Source of the DNA: Pseudoduganella buxea
Lineage (GTDB): Bacteria > Pseudomonadota > Gammaproteobacteria > Burkholderiales > Burkholderiaceae_D
Direction: 5' to 3'
Assembly (NCBI RefSeq): GCF_009720835.1
Contig: NZ_WNKZ01000034.1
Location: 1-56,450, forward strand
Length of the DNA: 56,450 nucleotides
Shown: positions 27,281 to 35,675 of the stretch, one piece after another
Layout: each line of letters starts with the position of its first letter
Numbering within the stretch: position 1 is the first letter of the stretch
Made by a program: the position numbers and the translations under genes
Notes under the pieces: model-generated
Database searches by the model: none
What the model was told of the DNA's origin: nothing
What the model saw: only the letters and a program-made list of their open reading frames with translations

Positions 27281-27763
27281 ATGCCCCGTTTCGAAGAAAA
27301 AATCTGTACCCGTGCCGACCTGGCCGCCCGTGTCGCCGCGCTGCCGCAACCGGTCGTGCTGACCAACGGCGTGTTCGACATCCTGCACCGGGGCCACGTC
27401 ACCTACCTGGCGCAGGCGCGCGAGCTGGGCGCGTCGCTGGTGGTGGCGGCCAATACGGATGCCTCCGTGAAGCGCCTGGGCAAGGGCGACGACCGCCCCC
27501 TGAACGGCTGCGATGACCGCCTGGCCGTGCTGGCAGCGCTGGAATCGGTCAGCCTGGTGGTGCCGTTCGATGAGGACACGGCGCTGGAAGTGGTGCTGCA
27601 GGCGCGTCCGCAGATCTACGCCAAGGGTGGCGACTACGACATGACGGCCATCCCGGAAGGGCAGGCCGTGCTGGCCTATGGCGGCCAGGCCGTGGCCATC
27701 GATTTCGAGCACGACCGCTCGACCAGCAAGCTGCTGGCCAAGGTCAGGACGTTCGGGAAATAA
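27281..27763 (+). CDS. rfaE2: D-glycero-beta-D-manno-heptose 1-phosphate adenylyltransferase
   Basis: This 160-residue nucleotidyltransferase corresponds to the C-terminal half of HldE, here a separate gene as in many beta-proteobacteria. It has TNGVFDILHRGHVTYL with the HxGH motif, NTDASVKRLGKGDDRPLN, and the terminal DHDRSTSKLL-like motif (EHDRSTSKLLAKV). It makes ADP-heptose for the lipopolysaccharide inner core. ATG at 27281 is preferred; GTG at 27269 would overlap the upstream ATPase gene by four bases. It converges with the YetF-like gene only six bases away. Confidence 0.93.
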   Translation: MPRFEEKICTRADLAARVAALPQPVVLTNGVFDILHRGHVTYLAQARELGASLVVAANTDASVKRLGKGDDRPLNGCDDRLAVLAALESVSLVVPFDEDTALEVVLQARPQIYAKGGDYDMTAIPEGQAVLAYGGQAVAIDFEHDRSTSKLLAKVRTFGK

Positions 27764-27769
27764 AAAGGT

Positions 27770-28228
27770 TTAGTTCTGCAGGATGGTGATCTTGCCATCC
27801 GCTTCCAGGAAAGCGCATTTCATCTTGTGCAGCGGGCAATCCGCCTCGCGCAGCGCCTGCTCGACGTCGCCTTCGGCCACCCGGCAGTTCTTGACGACGT
27901 CCGTAAAGATCTTGCCGTCGCGCCCCAGCAGCACGGGCACCCCGTCGACCAGCTCGGCGATCTTGCGGCTGCGCGACGTGGCGACGGCCAGGATCACGTT
28001 CAGCGCGATCAAGGTGGCGGCAATGATCATGCCGCCCGGCAGCGATTCGTCACCGCCATTCATCGAATTCGACACGGCCTCACTCAGCAGCATGACGATC
28101 AGCAAGTCGAACGGCGTGAACTGCCCGACGGTGCGCTTGCCCGTCAGCCGTACCATAATCAGCAGGAACAGATACACGATGGCGCCGCGGGCAATGAACT
28201 CCCACCACGGCAAATCCATGTCGAACAT
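27770..28228 (-). CDS. YetF/DUF421-family membrane protein
   Basis: This 152-residue protein has three N-terminal hydrophobic helices, the family motif RLTGKRTVGQFTPFDLLIVMLLSEAVSNSM, and a C-terminal cytoplasmic domain with DGVPVLLGRDGKI and LREADCPLHKMKCAFLEADGKITI. YetF-like proteins are of unclear function, perhaps in envelope or spore processes. ATG at 28228 is chosen for the GGGGG stretch before it; ATGs at 28243 and 28279 are in frame. It lies next to the RAYT element, whose palindrome starts 77 bases upstream. Confidence 0.85.
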   Translation of the reverse strand: MFDMDLPWWEFIARGAIVYLFLLIMVRLTGKRTVGQFTPFDLLIVMLLSEAVSNSMNGGDESLPGGMIIAATLIALNVILAVATSRSRKIAELVDGVPVLLGRDGKIFTDVVKNCRVAEGDVEQALREADCPLHKMKCAFLEADGKITILQN

Positions 28229-28259
28229 AGCGCCCCCATCCATGCACCGGAAAGCCTTC

Positions 28260-29144
28260 TTATACGGCTTTTGCTGCATTTATGCCAACACTGGAGGCCA
28301 CCTCAAAGGCTGAGCTCGTGTCCACCTTGGGGTCAGACCCCGACATAGACACGAGCTCAGCCTTTAGGCACATGTCGTAACGACGCACCGCACGGCTTAC
28401 TGTCTTGGACGAAACGCCGAAATGGCGTGCGATATCCTGCATGCTATAGGCCGTGGTGAAGTATGCACGTGCCATTGCTTCGTCGCGATCGGAAAATCGC
28501 GACTGATAGTCAGCAAGGGGGAGCGCCTCGCGTTTGCGTCGCGCTGCATCGTTGGATCCGCAGTCGGTCCAGTCCGCCAGCGGATTGGCTGCCAGCGCTT
28601 CCTGCCCGACAAAATGCCGGTAGCGCCTGATGGCGTGTTCGACATCCTTGCTGTCGAACATGCCCAGCAGCCATCCCATGTTCAGCCAAGGCAAAGGCGG
28701 AGCCAACCCGCAAAGATTGTTGTGGCTGCTCCAGCGCCATGCTTCGGGATGCTCGACGAGCCGCGCGCGAACGGGGTTCTGCGCAATGTAACGCGCAACT
28801 TCCAGCAACTGCGCATCCTTCCGGACCGGTACGGCATTAAATCTGCCTTGGACGACATGGCCGGTCAGCTGGTGCCGGAAATTGAATTTCTGAGCATATG
28901 TGCTGTTCAGGTAGTGCATCCCGTTCGACAAGTTACCTTCTACCGTTTCCACCAGCAGGTGATAATGATTCGTCATCTGGCAGAACGCATGTACGGAAAA
29001 GTTGTAGCGCTCCACCGTGGCAGCGAGGCGATCCTGCCAGGTGAGGAAGTCGCGTTCGTCCACGTAGATCGTCGCGCGGCGAACGCCACGCGTGGTGACG
29101 TGGTACAGCGCGCCGGGGTACTGGATGCGGGGAGGTCGGGCCAT
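28260..29144 (-). CDS. REP-associated tyrosine transposase (RAYT)
   Basis: This 294-residue protein is a Y1 (IS200-like) single-strand transposase of the RAYT type. Visible are ARPPRIQYPGALYHVTTRG, the HUH motif in MTNHYHLLVET, GRFNAVPV, YIAQNPVRARLV and WRWSSHNN. A C-terminal helix-turn-helix (YSMQDIARHFGVSSKTVSRAV) is added, as in longer RAYTs. Such enzymes spread REP palindromes and are usually single copy. Near-identical palindromes flank it in inverted orientation at 28305-28365 and 29212-29250. The last ~35 codons pass through the first palindrome (VSMSGSDPKVDT), so the ancestral stop may have been lost. ATG at 29144 is the standard start. Confidence 0.9.
   Translation of the reverse strand: MARPPRIQYPGALYHVTTRGVRRATIYVDERDFLTWQDRLAATVERYNFSVHAFCQMTNHYHLLVETVEGNLSNGMHYLNSTYAQKFNFRHQLTGHVVQGRFNAVPVRKDAQLLEVARYIAQNPVRARLVEHPEAWRWSSHNNLCGLAPPLPWLNMGWLLGMFDSKDVEHAIRRYRHFVGQEALAANPLADWTDCGSNDAARRKREALPLADYQSRFSDRDEAMARAYFTTAYSMQDIARHFGVSSKTVSRAVRRYDMCLKAELVSMSGSDPKVDTSSAFEVASSVGINAAKAV
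28305..28365. repeat. REP-like palindrome inside the 3' end of the RAYT gene
   Basis: Perfect 18-base arms, aaaggctgagctcgtgtc and gacacgagctcagccttt, enclose a 25-base centre that itself contains ggggtcagacccc. The inner 39 bases match the reverse complement of the copy at 29212-29250 with few changes. It is translated as part of the transposase C-terminus. Confidence 0.85.
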
Positions 29145-29211
29145 CCTCACAAGCTAGCAGGTCGAAAGGTTGGCGGGCTGAGCGATATCAGACTGCATGC
29201 TGCTGCCGAGA

Positions 29212-29250
29212 CCGTGTCCATGTCGGGGTCTGACCCCACGGTGGACACGG
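29212..29250. repeat. REP-like palindrome upstream of the RAYT gene, after trmL
   Basis: The nine-base arms ccgtgtcca and tggacacgg flank a core ggggtctgacccc. It is the inverted partner of the palindrome at 28305-28365. It ends six bases past the trmL stop, so on the minus strand it may also end the trmL transcript. Confidence 0.85.
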
Positions 29251-29256
29251 ACTGGG

Positions 29257-29730
29257 CTATGCCCCGCCGTCGTAACCCTGCTGCCGCCAGGCCTCGTAGA
29301 CGACGACGGCGACGGTGTTGGAGAGGTTCAGGCTGCGGTTGTCCGGGCGCATGGGGAGGCGGATGCGCTGGGTGGTGGGGAAGGTTTCGCGGAATTCCGG
29401 GGCCAGGCCGCGTGTTTCGGAGCCGAAGACGAAGACGTCGCCCGGGTGGAAGGCCAGCTTGGCGAACGGGGTGGAGCCGTGCGTCGTCATGGCGAACATG
29501 CGGGCCGGGTCCGGCTGGACGTCGGCCAGGAAGGCGGCCCAGTCCTTGTGGACCTTCATGCGCGCGTATTCGTGGTAATCCAGCCCGGCGCGACGCAGCT
29601 TGGCGTCGTCCAGCGGGAAGCCCAGCGGCTCGATCAGGTGCAGCTGGGCGCCCGTGTTGGCACACAGGCGGATGACATTGCCGGTGTTCGGCGGGATTTC
29701 CGGGTTGACCAGTACGACGTGAAACAACAC
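29257..29730 (-). CDS. trmL: tRNA (cytidine(34)-2'-O)-methyltransferase
   Basis: This 157-residue SPOUT methyltransferase modifies the wobble base of tRNA-Leu isoacceptors using S-adenosylmethionine. It has [20 protein letters not shown] at the start, [15 protein letters not shown], and the knot segment [27 protein letters not shown]. Length and motifs are normal for TrmL. The comF gene lies 15 bases upstream on the same strand, so the two may be co-transcribed, with the REP palindrome immediately after. Confidence 0.95.
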   Translation of the reverse strand: MLFHVVLVNPEIPPNTGNVIRLCANTGAQLHLIEPLGFPLDDAKLRRAGLDYHEYARMKVHKDWAAFLADVQPDPARMFAMTTHGSTPFAKLAFHPGDVFVFGSETRGLAPEFRETFPTTQRIRLPMRPDNRSLNLSNTVAVVVYEAWRQQGYDGGA

Positions 29731-29745
29731 TCTCTCCTTGCGATT

Positions 29746-30489
29746 CTATTGATGGGGTGGCGTGCGCGCGAACACCAGGTTCGTGACGCGCGCCGCGCCG
29801 TGCCGTTTCAGCACGGCCGCCAGTTTCTGCAGCGTCTGGCCGCTGCTCATGACGTCGTCGACGATGCCGATATGTCGGCCTGCCACCTGGGCCCGGTCCG
29901 GCACGGCAAAGGCATGAGCGACGTTGGCGCGCCGGTCCGCGCCCCGCAGTGCACTTTGCGCCACGGTTTCCTGCACGCGCTCGGTCAGCCGGGGCGCGAC
30001 GGCAATGCCGAGCAGCTTGCCCAGCGGCCGGGCGATCTCCAGCGCCTGGTTGAAGCCCCGTTCGGCCAGCCGGCCCGGCCCCAGCGGTACGGGGCACAGC
30101 AGGGCAGGGCGTTCGACGCCAGGTGCGTCCCGCATGGCCTGGGCCAGCAGCTCCGCAAACAGCCGCGCATGGACGAGGGCGCCGCCGAACTTCAATTCCA
30201 GCACGAGCCGGTCCAGCGGCATCGCATAGGACGCCGCGACGATGGTGGCATCGTAGGCGGGCCGCTCGGCCAGGCAGCGTCCGCACGGCAGCGGCGCCGC
30301 CGCGCCCGGTAGCGGCTCGGCGCAGACGGGGCAGCGCACCGGGTGGCCGGCGCCCGCGCCGAAGAACTGCGCATGGCAGGGCGGACACAGGGCATCGCGG
30401 CCGTGGGCGCCGCACAGGACGCAGCTGCACGGCAGCAACGTTGCCCATCCTGCCCGCCACCGGCCGCCCGCCATCGCGATTTGCTCCAA
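29746..30489 (-). CDS. comF: ComF-family phosphoribosyltransferase-like protein
   Basis: This 247-residue protein has an N-terminal zinc-ribbon region with several paired cysteines (PCSCVLCG, LCPPCH, RCPVCAEPL, CGRC). The phosphoribosyltransferase fold follows: ALLCPVPLGPGRLAERGFNQALEIARPLG and the PRPP-binding GIVDDVMSSGQT. ComF proteins function in DNA uptake during competence, and relatives are involved in DNA metabolism. Type IV pilus ATPases elsewhere in the window are consistent with a competence role. It is divergent from the BioC-like gene across 43 bases. Confidence 0.9.
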   Translation of the reverse strand: MEQIAMAGGRWRAGWATLLPCSCVLCGAHGRDALCPPCHAQFFGAGAGHPVRCPVCAEPLPGAAAPLPCGRCLAERPAYDATIVAASYAMPLDRLVLELKFGGALVHARLFAELLAQAMRDAPGVERPALLCPVPLGPGRLAERGFNQALEIARPLGKLLGIAVAPRLTERVQETVAQSALRGADRRANVAHAFAVPDRAQVAGRHIGIVDDVMSSGQTLQKLAAVLKRHGAARVTNLVFARTPPHQ

Positions 30490-30532
30490 ACAGGTAAACT
30501 GCGCACATTATCTCACCTGTACAAAGAAGACC

Positions 30533-31459
30533 ATGCAAGTGCCCGCCAAGCCTCCGAAACTTTCCGCACCCATCGACGTCGACCGGGTGCGCCGGCTGTT
30601 CGCCCGACCGGCGCGTCTTGCCGAGGCCGATTTCCTGCGGCGCGAGATCGCCCATCGGATGCATGAGCGGCTGCAACTGGTGAAGCTCGTACCCCAGCGC
30701 GTGCTGGACGCGGGCTGCGGCACGGGGGCCGATCTGGCCCTGTTGCAGAAGACTTATGTTGCAGCGCAAGTGCTGGGCCTGGATGCGGCCGAGCCAATGT
30801 TGCGCTCGCTGCCGGGCCAGCCAGGCCGTCAGTCCGCCCTGAACCAGCTGCTGGGCAAGTTGCTGCCAGCCAAAAGCGGCATCGACCTGCTGTGCGGCGA
30901 CTTCGCCGACTTGCCCCTGGGACAGAATAGTGTCGACCTCGTATGGTCCAACCTGGCCCTGCACTGGCACCCCCAGCCGGACCGCGTGTTCGCCGAATGG
31001 CGCCGCGTGTTGCGCCTGAACGGCCTGCTGATGTTCTCGTGTTTCGGCCCGGACACCTTCCAGGAGGTGCGCGAGGCCTTCGCCGACGTCGATCTGGCCC
31101 CCCATACGTTGCCATTTGTAGACATGCACGATTTTGGTGACCAGCTTGTCGAGGCCGGTTTTGCGACGCCCGTGATGGACATGGAAAAGCTCACGGTGAC
31201 CTATGATGACGCCGCCAGGCTGCTGGCCGACGTGCGCGCGCTGGGCGGCAATCCGCTCACCACCGTGCGCCGGGGCCTGCTCGGCCGCGCGGCGTACACC
31301 CGCTTGCTTGCTGGGCTGGAGCGGCAACGGCGTGCCGACGGCAAGCTCGTGCTGACCTACGAAGTGATCTACGGCCACGCCTTCCGGCCGGCCCCGAAGG
31401 TGACGAAGGATGGCGAAGCAATCATCCGTTTCGACCCCTCGAAACGGCCGCAGCGATAG
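30533..31459 (+). CDS. bioC: BioC-like SAM-dependent methyltransferase
   Basis: This 308-residue protein has a class I methyltransferase core: motif I VLDAGCGTGADLALL, acidic loop LGLDAAEPML, and motif IV-like LVWSNLALHWHPQPDRVFAEWRRVLRLNGLLMFS in segments. The N-terminal DVDRVRRLFARPAR resembles BioC enzymes, which methylate malonyl-ACP to start pimelate synthesis for biotin. No other bio gene is present in the window, so a related ubiquinone-type or arginine-rich-protein methyltransferase remains possible. It is divergent from comF. Confidence 0.8.
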   Translation: MQVPAKPPKLSAPIDVDRVRRLFARPARLAEADFLRREIAHRMHERLQLVKLVPQRVLDAGCGTGADLALLQKTYVAAQVLGLDAAEPMLRSLPGQPGRQSALNQLLGKLLPAKSGIDLLCGDFADLPLGQNSVDLVWSNLALHWHPQPDRVFAEWRRVLRLNGLLMFSCFGPDTFQEVREAFADVDLAPHTLPFVDMHDFGDQLVEAGFATPVMDMEKLTVTYDDAARLLADVRALGGNPLTTVRRGLLGRAAYTRLLAGLERQRRADGKLVLTYEVIYGHAFRPAPKVTKDGEAIIRFDPSKRPQR

Positions 31460-31814
31460 CATTTTCGGGGCCCTTTCATGGCGCGCTGCACCATTGCCAG
31501 CAAAACCACACGCTTGATAAGGCTAAGTAATAATGCTTATAATCCTTGACCAATTTGGCTACTTTTTTCCAACCGGACACAAACAAGTCCGGCAGATGAC
31601 GTGGTCAACAACATAGCAAGGCATCAATAATCCGCACCATCGGTGTATTGTGTCTGCCGGTGGCGTGTCGAAGTTCCAGCCCGGTCCAAACAGCAACCCG
31701 CTGTGGTGTTCCCTCTGTAACTTTATGGTGTATTTATGCACGACGACCCACCGGCCACCGGCAGGTCGTCGCAGTCAAAAAATTTTTCTTATATCTTGGG
31801 TGGTTGGGGAAAAC
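31460..31814 (+). other. Long leader region of the coxB operon
   Basis: No gene is visible in these 355 bases. They contain a good promoter at 31514-31543, followed by about 270 bases before the coxB ATG. Two stems are visible in that leader: ccggac/gtccgg at 31573-31592 and cgacgacc/ggtcgtcg at 31741-31771, the latter followed by an A/T palindrome (aaaaaattttt). A structured 5' untranslated region is possible; I recognise no riboswitch class. Confidence 0.45.
31514..31543 (+). promoter_or_regulatory. Probable sigma70 promoter of the cytochrome oxidase operon
   Basis: TTGATA at 31514-31519 and TATAAT at 31538-31543 are separated by 18 bases. This matches the consensus at five of six and six of six positions. 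The predicted transcript would carry a leader of about 265 bases. Confidence 0.65.
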
Positions 31815-33038
31815 ATGAAACTTGCGAAGCGACTTCAATCGTTGATGCCGGCACTGGCCTTGGCAACGGCATCCATGCCGGCCTGGGCACAGCCGGCGGC
31901 GACGGCAACCGGTACTTATCAGGCGGCCACGGGCGGTACCGGCGGCCCGATCGCCAACCAGCTGAACCTGCAGCCTGCGGCGACGCAGATCGCTTCGGAA
32001 ATCTACAGCCTGCACAACTGGATGATGATCGTCTGCCTCGTCATCTTCGTGGCCGTGTTCGGCGTGATGTTCTATTCCATCTTCAAGCACCGCAAATCGG
32101 TCGGCCACAAGGCCGCCACCTTCCATGAATCCACCGCAGTGGAAATCGCCTGGACCGTCGTGCCCTTCCTGATCGTCATCGGCATGGCGCTGCCCGCTAC
32201 CCGCACCGTGGTGGGCATGAAGGACACGTCGAACGCCGACATCACCATCAAGGCCACCGGCATGCAGTGGAAATGGGGCTACGACTACCTGGCCGGCGAA
32301 GGCGAGGGCATTTCCTTCGTCTCCAACCTGGCCACGCCCCGCTCGCAGGTGGGCGAACCGGGCATCAAGCCGACGGCCGCGCGCGGCGAGAACTACCTGA
32401 TCGAAGTCGACAACGAAGTGGTCGTGCCGGTCAACAAGAAGATCCGCATCGTCACCACCGCCAACGACGTCATCCACGCGTGGATGATCCCCGCCTTCGG
32501 CGTCAAGCAGGATGCGATTCCCGGCTTCGTGCGCGATACCTGGTTCAAGTCCGAGCACACGGGCACCTTCCGTGGCAATTGCGCCGAGCTGTGCGGCAAG
32601 GAACACGCCTTCATGCCCATCGTCGTGAAAGTCGTGACGGCCGAGGAATACACGGCCTGGGTGGACGGCAAGAAGAAGGAAATGGCCGCGCTGGCGGACG
32701 ACCCGAATAAGACCTGGACCATCGACGAGCTCAAGACCAAGGGCGAGAAGGTGTACACGGCCAACTGCGCCGTCTGCCACCAGGCCAACGGCAAGGGCGT
32801 GCCCGGTGCCTTCGCGCCGCTGGACGGCTCGGCCATCGTCAACGGCCCCAAGCCGCCCCAGATCGACGTGCTGCTGCACGGCCAGAAGAGCGGCAAGTAC
32901 CCGGCCGAGATGCCGGCCTGGAAGCAGCTGTCGGATACCGACATCGCCGCGGTGATCACCTATACCCGGAACAACTGGTCGAACAAGCCAGCAGAGAACA
33001 TCGTTCAACCGGCCGAAATTGTGGCAGCACGCAAGTAA
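31815..33038 (+). CDS. coxB: Cytochrome c oxidase subunit II with fused cytochrome c domain
   Basis: This 407-residue protein has a signal peptide (cut near AWAQ), two membrane helices (about 65-90 and 112-130) and a periplasmic cupredoxin domain. Its CuA ligands are H221, C256, C260, H264 and M267 ([12 protein letters not shown]). A C-terminal cytochrome c domain carries CAVCH (C318, C321, H322) and a likely axial Met in YPAEMPAW, so the enzyme is a caa3-like form of the aa3 family. It accepts electrons from soluble cytochrome c. coxA follows after 13 bases. The ATG at 31815 lies after GGGGAAAAC, a weak ribosome site. Confidence 0.96.
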   Translation: MKLAKRLQSLMPALALATASMPAWAQPAATATGTYQAATGGTGGPIANQLNLQPAATQIASEIYSLHNWMMIVCLVIFVAVFGVMFYSIFKHRKSVGHKAATFHESTAVEIAWTVVPFLIVIGMALPATRTVVGMKDTSNADITIKATGMQWKWGYDYLAGEGEGISFVSNLATPRSQVGEPGIKPTAARGENYLIEVDNEVVVPVNKKIRIVTTANDVIHAWMIPAFGVKQDAIPGFVRDTWFKSEHTGTFRGNCAELCGKEHAFMPIVVKVVTAEEYTAWVDGKKKEMAALADDPNKTWTIDELKTKGEKVYTANCAVCHQANGKGVPGAFAPLDGSAIVNGPKPPQIDVLLHGQKSGKYPAEMPAWKQLSDTDIAAVITYTRNNWSNKPAENIVQPAEIVAARK

Positions 33039-33051
33039 CAGGAGCTTCATC

Positions 33052-34671
33052 ATGAGCACGACGACGATCGATCACGCACCCGGCCAGCACGATGCGCATG
33101 GCCACGACCATGGCCATGACCATGCTCACGACCACCCGACCGGCCTGAAGCGCTGGCTGTTCGCGACCAACCACAAGGATATCGGCAGCCTGTACCTGTG
33201 GTTCTCGTTCATCATGCTGCTGTCCGGCGGCGTGCTGGCGCTGATGATCCGCACCGAGCTGTTCCAGCCCGGCCTGCAGTTCTTCCAGCCCGAGTTCTTC
33301 AACCAGCTGACGACGATGCACGGCCTGGTGATGGTGTTCGGCGCCATCATGCCGGCCTTCGTGGGCTTCGCCAACTGGATGATCCCGCTGCAGGTGGGCG
33401 CCTCCGACATGGCATTCGCACGGATGAACAACTTCTCGTTCTGGCTGCTGCCGCCGGCGGCGCTGCTGCTGGCCGGGTCCTTCTTCGTGCCGGGCGGCGC
33501 CACCGCCGCCGGCTGGACCCTGTACGCACCGCTGTCGACCCAAATGGGGCCCGGCATGGACATGGCCATCTTCGCCATGCACATCATGGGCGCCTCGTCG
33601 ATCATGGGCTCGATCAACATCATCGTCACCATCCTGAACATGCGCGCACCTGGCATGACCCTGATGAAGATGCCGATGTTCTGCTGGACCTGGCTGATCA
33701 CGGCCTACCTGCTGATCGCCGTCATGCCCGTGCTGGCCGGCGCCATCACGATGACCCTGACGGACCGTCACTTCGGCACCTCGTTCTTCAACGCGGCCGG
33801 CGGCGGCGACCCCGTCATGTACCAGCACATCTTCTGGTTCTTCGGCCACCCCGAGGTCTACATCATGATCCTGCCGGCGTTCGGCATCATCTCGCAGATC
33901 ATCCCGGCCTTTGCCCGCAAGCCCCTGTTCGGCTACGCATCGATGGTGTACGCCACCGCGTCCATCGCCATCCTGTCGTTCATCGTCTGGGCCCACCACA
34001 TGTTCACCACCGGCATGCCGGTGACGTCGCAGCTGTTCTTCATGTACGCCACCATGCTGATCGCCGTGCCCACGGGCGTGAAGGTGTTCAACTGGATCGC
34101 CACGATGTGGAAGGGTTCCATGACGTTCGAGACGCCGATGCTGTTCGCCGTCGGCTTCATCTTCGTCTTCACCATCGGCGGCTTCACGGGCCTGATCCTG
34201 GCCGTGACGCCGATCGACATCCAGGTGCAGGACACCTATTACGTCGTGGCGCACTTCCACTACGTGCTGGTGGCCGGTTCGCTGTTCGCCCTGTTCGCCG
34301 GCTTCTACTACTGGGGCCCGAAATGGACGGGCTTCATGTACCCTGAGCTGCGCGGCAAGATCCACTTCTGGGTGTCGCTGGTGACGTTCAACATCACCTT
34401 CTTCCCGATGCACTTCCTGGGACTGGCCGGCATGCCGCGCCGTTATGCGGACTACCCGACCCAGTTCACCGACTTCAACGCCATCGTGTCGATCGGCGCG
34501 TTCGGCTTCGGGCTGGCCCAGGTCTACTTCCTGTTCTTCGTCGTGCTGCCGACCATCCGCGGCGGCCAGAAGGCGGCCGACAAGCCATGGGAAGGCGCCG
34601 AAGGCCTGGAGTGGACCGTACCGTCGCCGGCACCGTTCCACACCTTCGAAACGCCACCGCTGGTGAAGTAA
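33052..34671 (+). CDS. coxA: Cytochrome c oxidase subunit I
   Basis: This 539-residue, roughly twelve-helix subunit holds heme a and the heme a3-CuB centre. Low-spin ligands are H90 (TTMHG) and H403; the heme a3 ligand is H401 (HFHYV). CuB ligands are H266, H315 and H316, with the cross-linked Y270 in GHPEVY. The N-terminus is unusual: nine histidines within the first 28 residues, many in HD/HG repeats. ATG at 33052 is preceded by CAGGAG, which rules out the longer upstream frame. It belongs to the coxB-coxA-ctaG-coxC operon. Confidence 0.97.
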   Translation: MSTTTIDHAPGQHDAHGHDHGHDHAHDHPTGLKRWLFATNHKDIGSLYLWFSFIMLLSGGVLALMIRTELFQPGLQFFQPEFFNQLTTMHGLVMVFGAIMPAFVGFANWMIPLQVGASDMAFARMNNFSFWLLPPAALLLAGSFFVPGGATAAGWTLYAPLSTQMGPGMDMAIFAMHIMGASSIMGSINIIVTILNMRAPGMTLMKMPMFCWTWLITAYLLIAVMPVLAGAITMTLTDRHFGTSFFNAAGGGDPVMYQHIFWFFGHPEVYIMILPAFGIISQIIPAFARKPLFGYASMVYATASIAILSFIVWAHHMFTTGMPVTSQLFFMYATMLIAVPTGVKVFNWIATMWKGSMTFETPMLFAVGFIFVFTIGGFTGLILAVTPIDIQVQDTYYVVAHFHYVLVAGSLFALFAGFYYWGPKWTGFMYPELRGKIHFWVSLVTFNITFFPMHFLGLAGMPRRYADYPTQFTDFNAIVSIGAFGFGLAQVYFLFFVVLPTIRGGQKAADKPWEGAEGLEWTVPSPAPFHTFETPPLVK

Positions 34672-34682
34672 ACCAGTGCAGC

Positions 34683-34710
34683 GCGGGCCGCGCCAACCGG
34701 TGCGGCCCGC
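34683..34710 (+). other. GC-rich hairpin between coxA and the small assembly gene
   Basis: The nine-base arms gcgggccgc and gcggcccgc enclose a ten-base loop, 11 bases after the coxA stop. No T run follows. It may be a partial attenuator or an mRNA 3'-end stabiliser that keeps coxA message more abundant than the downstream assembly genes. Confidence 0.5.
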
Positions 34711-34753
34711 CTGCAGCGCCGCCGACTTGCAGCAACCCTGAAATGGAAGTGCC

Positions 34754-34858
34754 ATGCCGTCCAAGAAGCCGAACAACCTGCGCCTGGCCCTGATCATGGG
34801 CTCGATCGCCTTGCTGTTCTTTGCCTCCGTGTTCGTCAAGCGGCTCTGGTTGAGCTGA
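34754..34858 (+). CDS. Cytochrome oxidase small assembly protein (34 residues)
   Basis: The ORF encodes 34 residues: a basic start (MPSKKPNNLR), one hydrophobic helix (LALIMGSIALLFFASVFV) and a KRLWLS end. A ribosome site (GGAAG) precedes the ATG, and ctaG starts ten bases after its stop. Burkholderiales genomes carry an equally small single-helix protein at this position, annotated as a cytochrome oxidase small assembly protein; assignment here is by position and shape. It probably supports CtaG in copper insertion. Confidence 0.75.
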   Translation: MPSKKPNNLRLALIMGSIALLFFASVFVKRLWLS

Positions 34859-34868
34859 GGGAGACGCC

Positions 34869-35447
34869 ATGAACGAGCCGGAAGAGCGCGAATCGAACCG
34901 CAAGCTGCTGGGCAAGCTGGCCGTCGTCGCCGTCATGATGTTCGGCTTCGGCTATGCGCTGATCCCCGTCTACCGCCACCTGTGCGAGGTGCTCGGCCTG
35001 AACCAGCTGACCCAGAAGGACGGCACGGTGGCGGCGCCGACGAACACGCAGATCGACAAGAGCCGCAGCATCACCGTGGAACTGGACAGCAATGTGCAGG
35101 GCACCCTGCGCTTCCGCCCGACCCAGCGCAGCGTCACCGTGCACCCGGGCGAAATGGCGACGGTGGTGTACGAGGTGGTGAATTCGCAGTCGCGGCCCGT
35201 GACGGCGCAGGCCATCCCCAGTTATGCGCCGCAAAGCGCCACGCCCCACTTCAAGAAAGTGGAGTGCTTCTGCTTCCGGCAGGAGACCCTGCAGGCCAAC
35301 CAGGCCAAGCAGATGCCGGTCGTGTTCTACCTGGACCCGGCCTTGCCGAAGGAGGTCAAGACGATCACGCTGTCGTACACCTTCATCGAGATCGGCGGCC
35401 TGGATAAATCGGCCGCCGCGGCAGGCGGGGAGCGGGTGGCGCAATGA
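34869..35447 (+). CDS. ctaG: Cytochrome c oxidase assembly protein CtaG (Cox11)
   Basis: This 192-residue protein delivers copper to the CuB site of subunit I. It has one N-terminal membrane helix (about 15-35), a cysteine just after it (C39), and a periplasmic immunoglobulin-like domain with the copper motif ECFCF (C133, C135). Other conserved parts are HPGEMATVVYEVVN and LPKEVKTITLSYTF. It overlaps the DUF2970 gene by four bases and follows the small assembly gene by ten, consistent with co-expression with the subunits it matures. Confidence 0.96.
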   Translation: MNEPEERESNRKLLGKLAVVAVMMFGFGYALIPVYRHLCEVLGLNQLTQKDGTVAAPTNTQIDKSRSITVELDSNVQGTLRFRPTQRSVTVHPGEMATVVYEVVNSQSRPVTAQAIPSYAPQSATPHFKKVECFCFRQETLQANQAKQMPVVFYLDPALPKEVKTITLSYTFIEIGGLDKSAAAAGGERVAQ

Positions 35448-35656
35448 GCGGCAAGGGGAACCAAGGGGACAAACCCTCGTTCCTGTATTCGCTCAAGGCG
35501 GTGCTGTGGTCCTTCGTCGGCCTGCGCCGCAAGAGCGACTACGAGCGCGACGATGTGAAGCTGAACCCGATCCACGTGATCGTCGCCGCGCTGCTGGCCG
35601 TTGCGCTGTTCATCGGCATATTGATTACTGTCGTCAAATTTGTGGTTTCAAAATAG
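35444..35656 (+). CDS. DUF2970 small membrane protein
   Basis: This 70-residue protein has FLYSLKAVLWSFVGLRRKSDYERD, a conserved DUF2970 stretch, followed by a single membrane helix (HVIVAALLAVALFIGILIT). In Burkholderiales it regularly sits between ctaG and coxC. Its role is unknown; the position suggests involvement in oxidase assembly or stability. The start overlaps the ctaG stop in an ATGA arrangement. Confidence 0.88.
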   Translation: MSGKGNQGDKPSFLYSLKAVLWSFVGLRRKSDYERDDVKLNPIHVIVAALLAVALFIGILITVVKFVVSK

Positions 35657-35675
35657 AGTTCACGAGGAGATGAAA

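Noticed and set aside
29147..31462. 771-codon open frame on the minus strand
   Set aside because: It crosses trmL and comF in the wrong frame and is antisense to the BioC-like gene; no recognisable domain.
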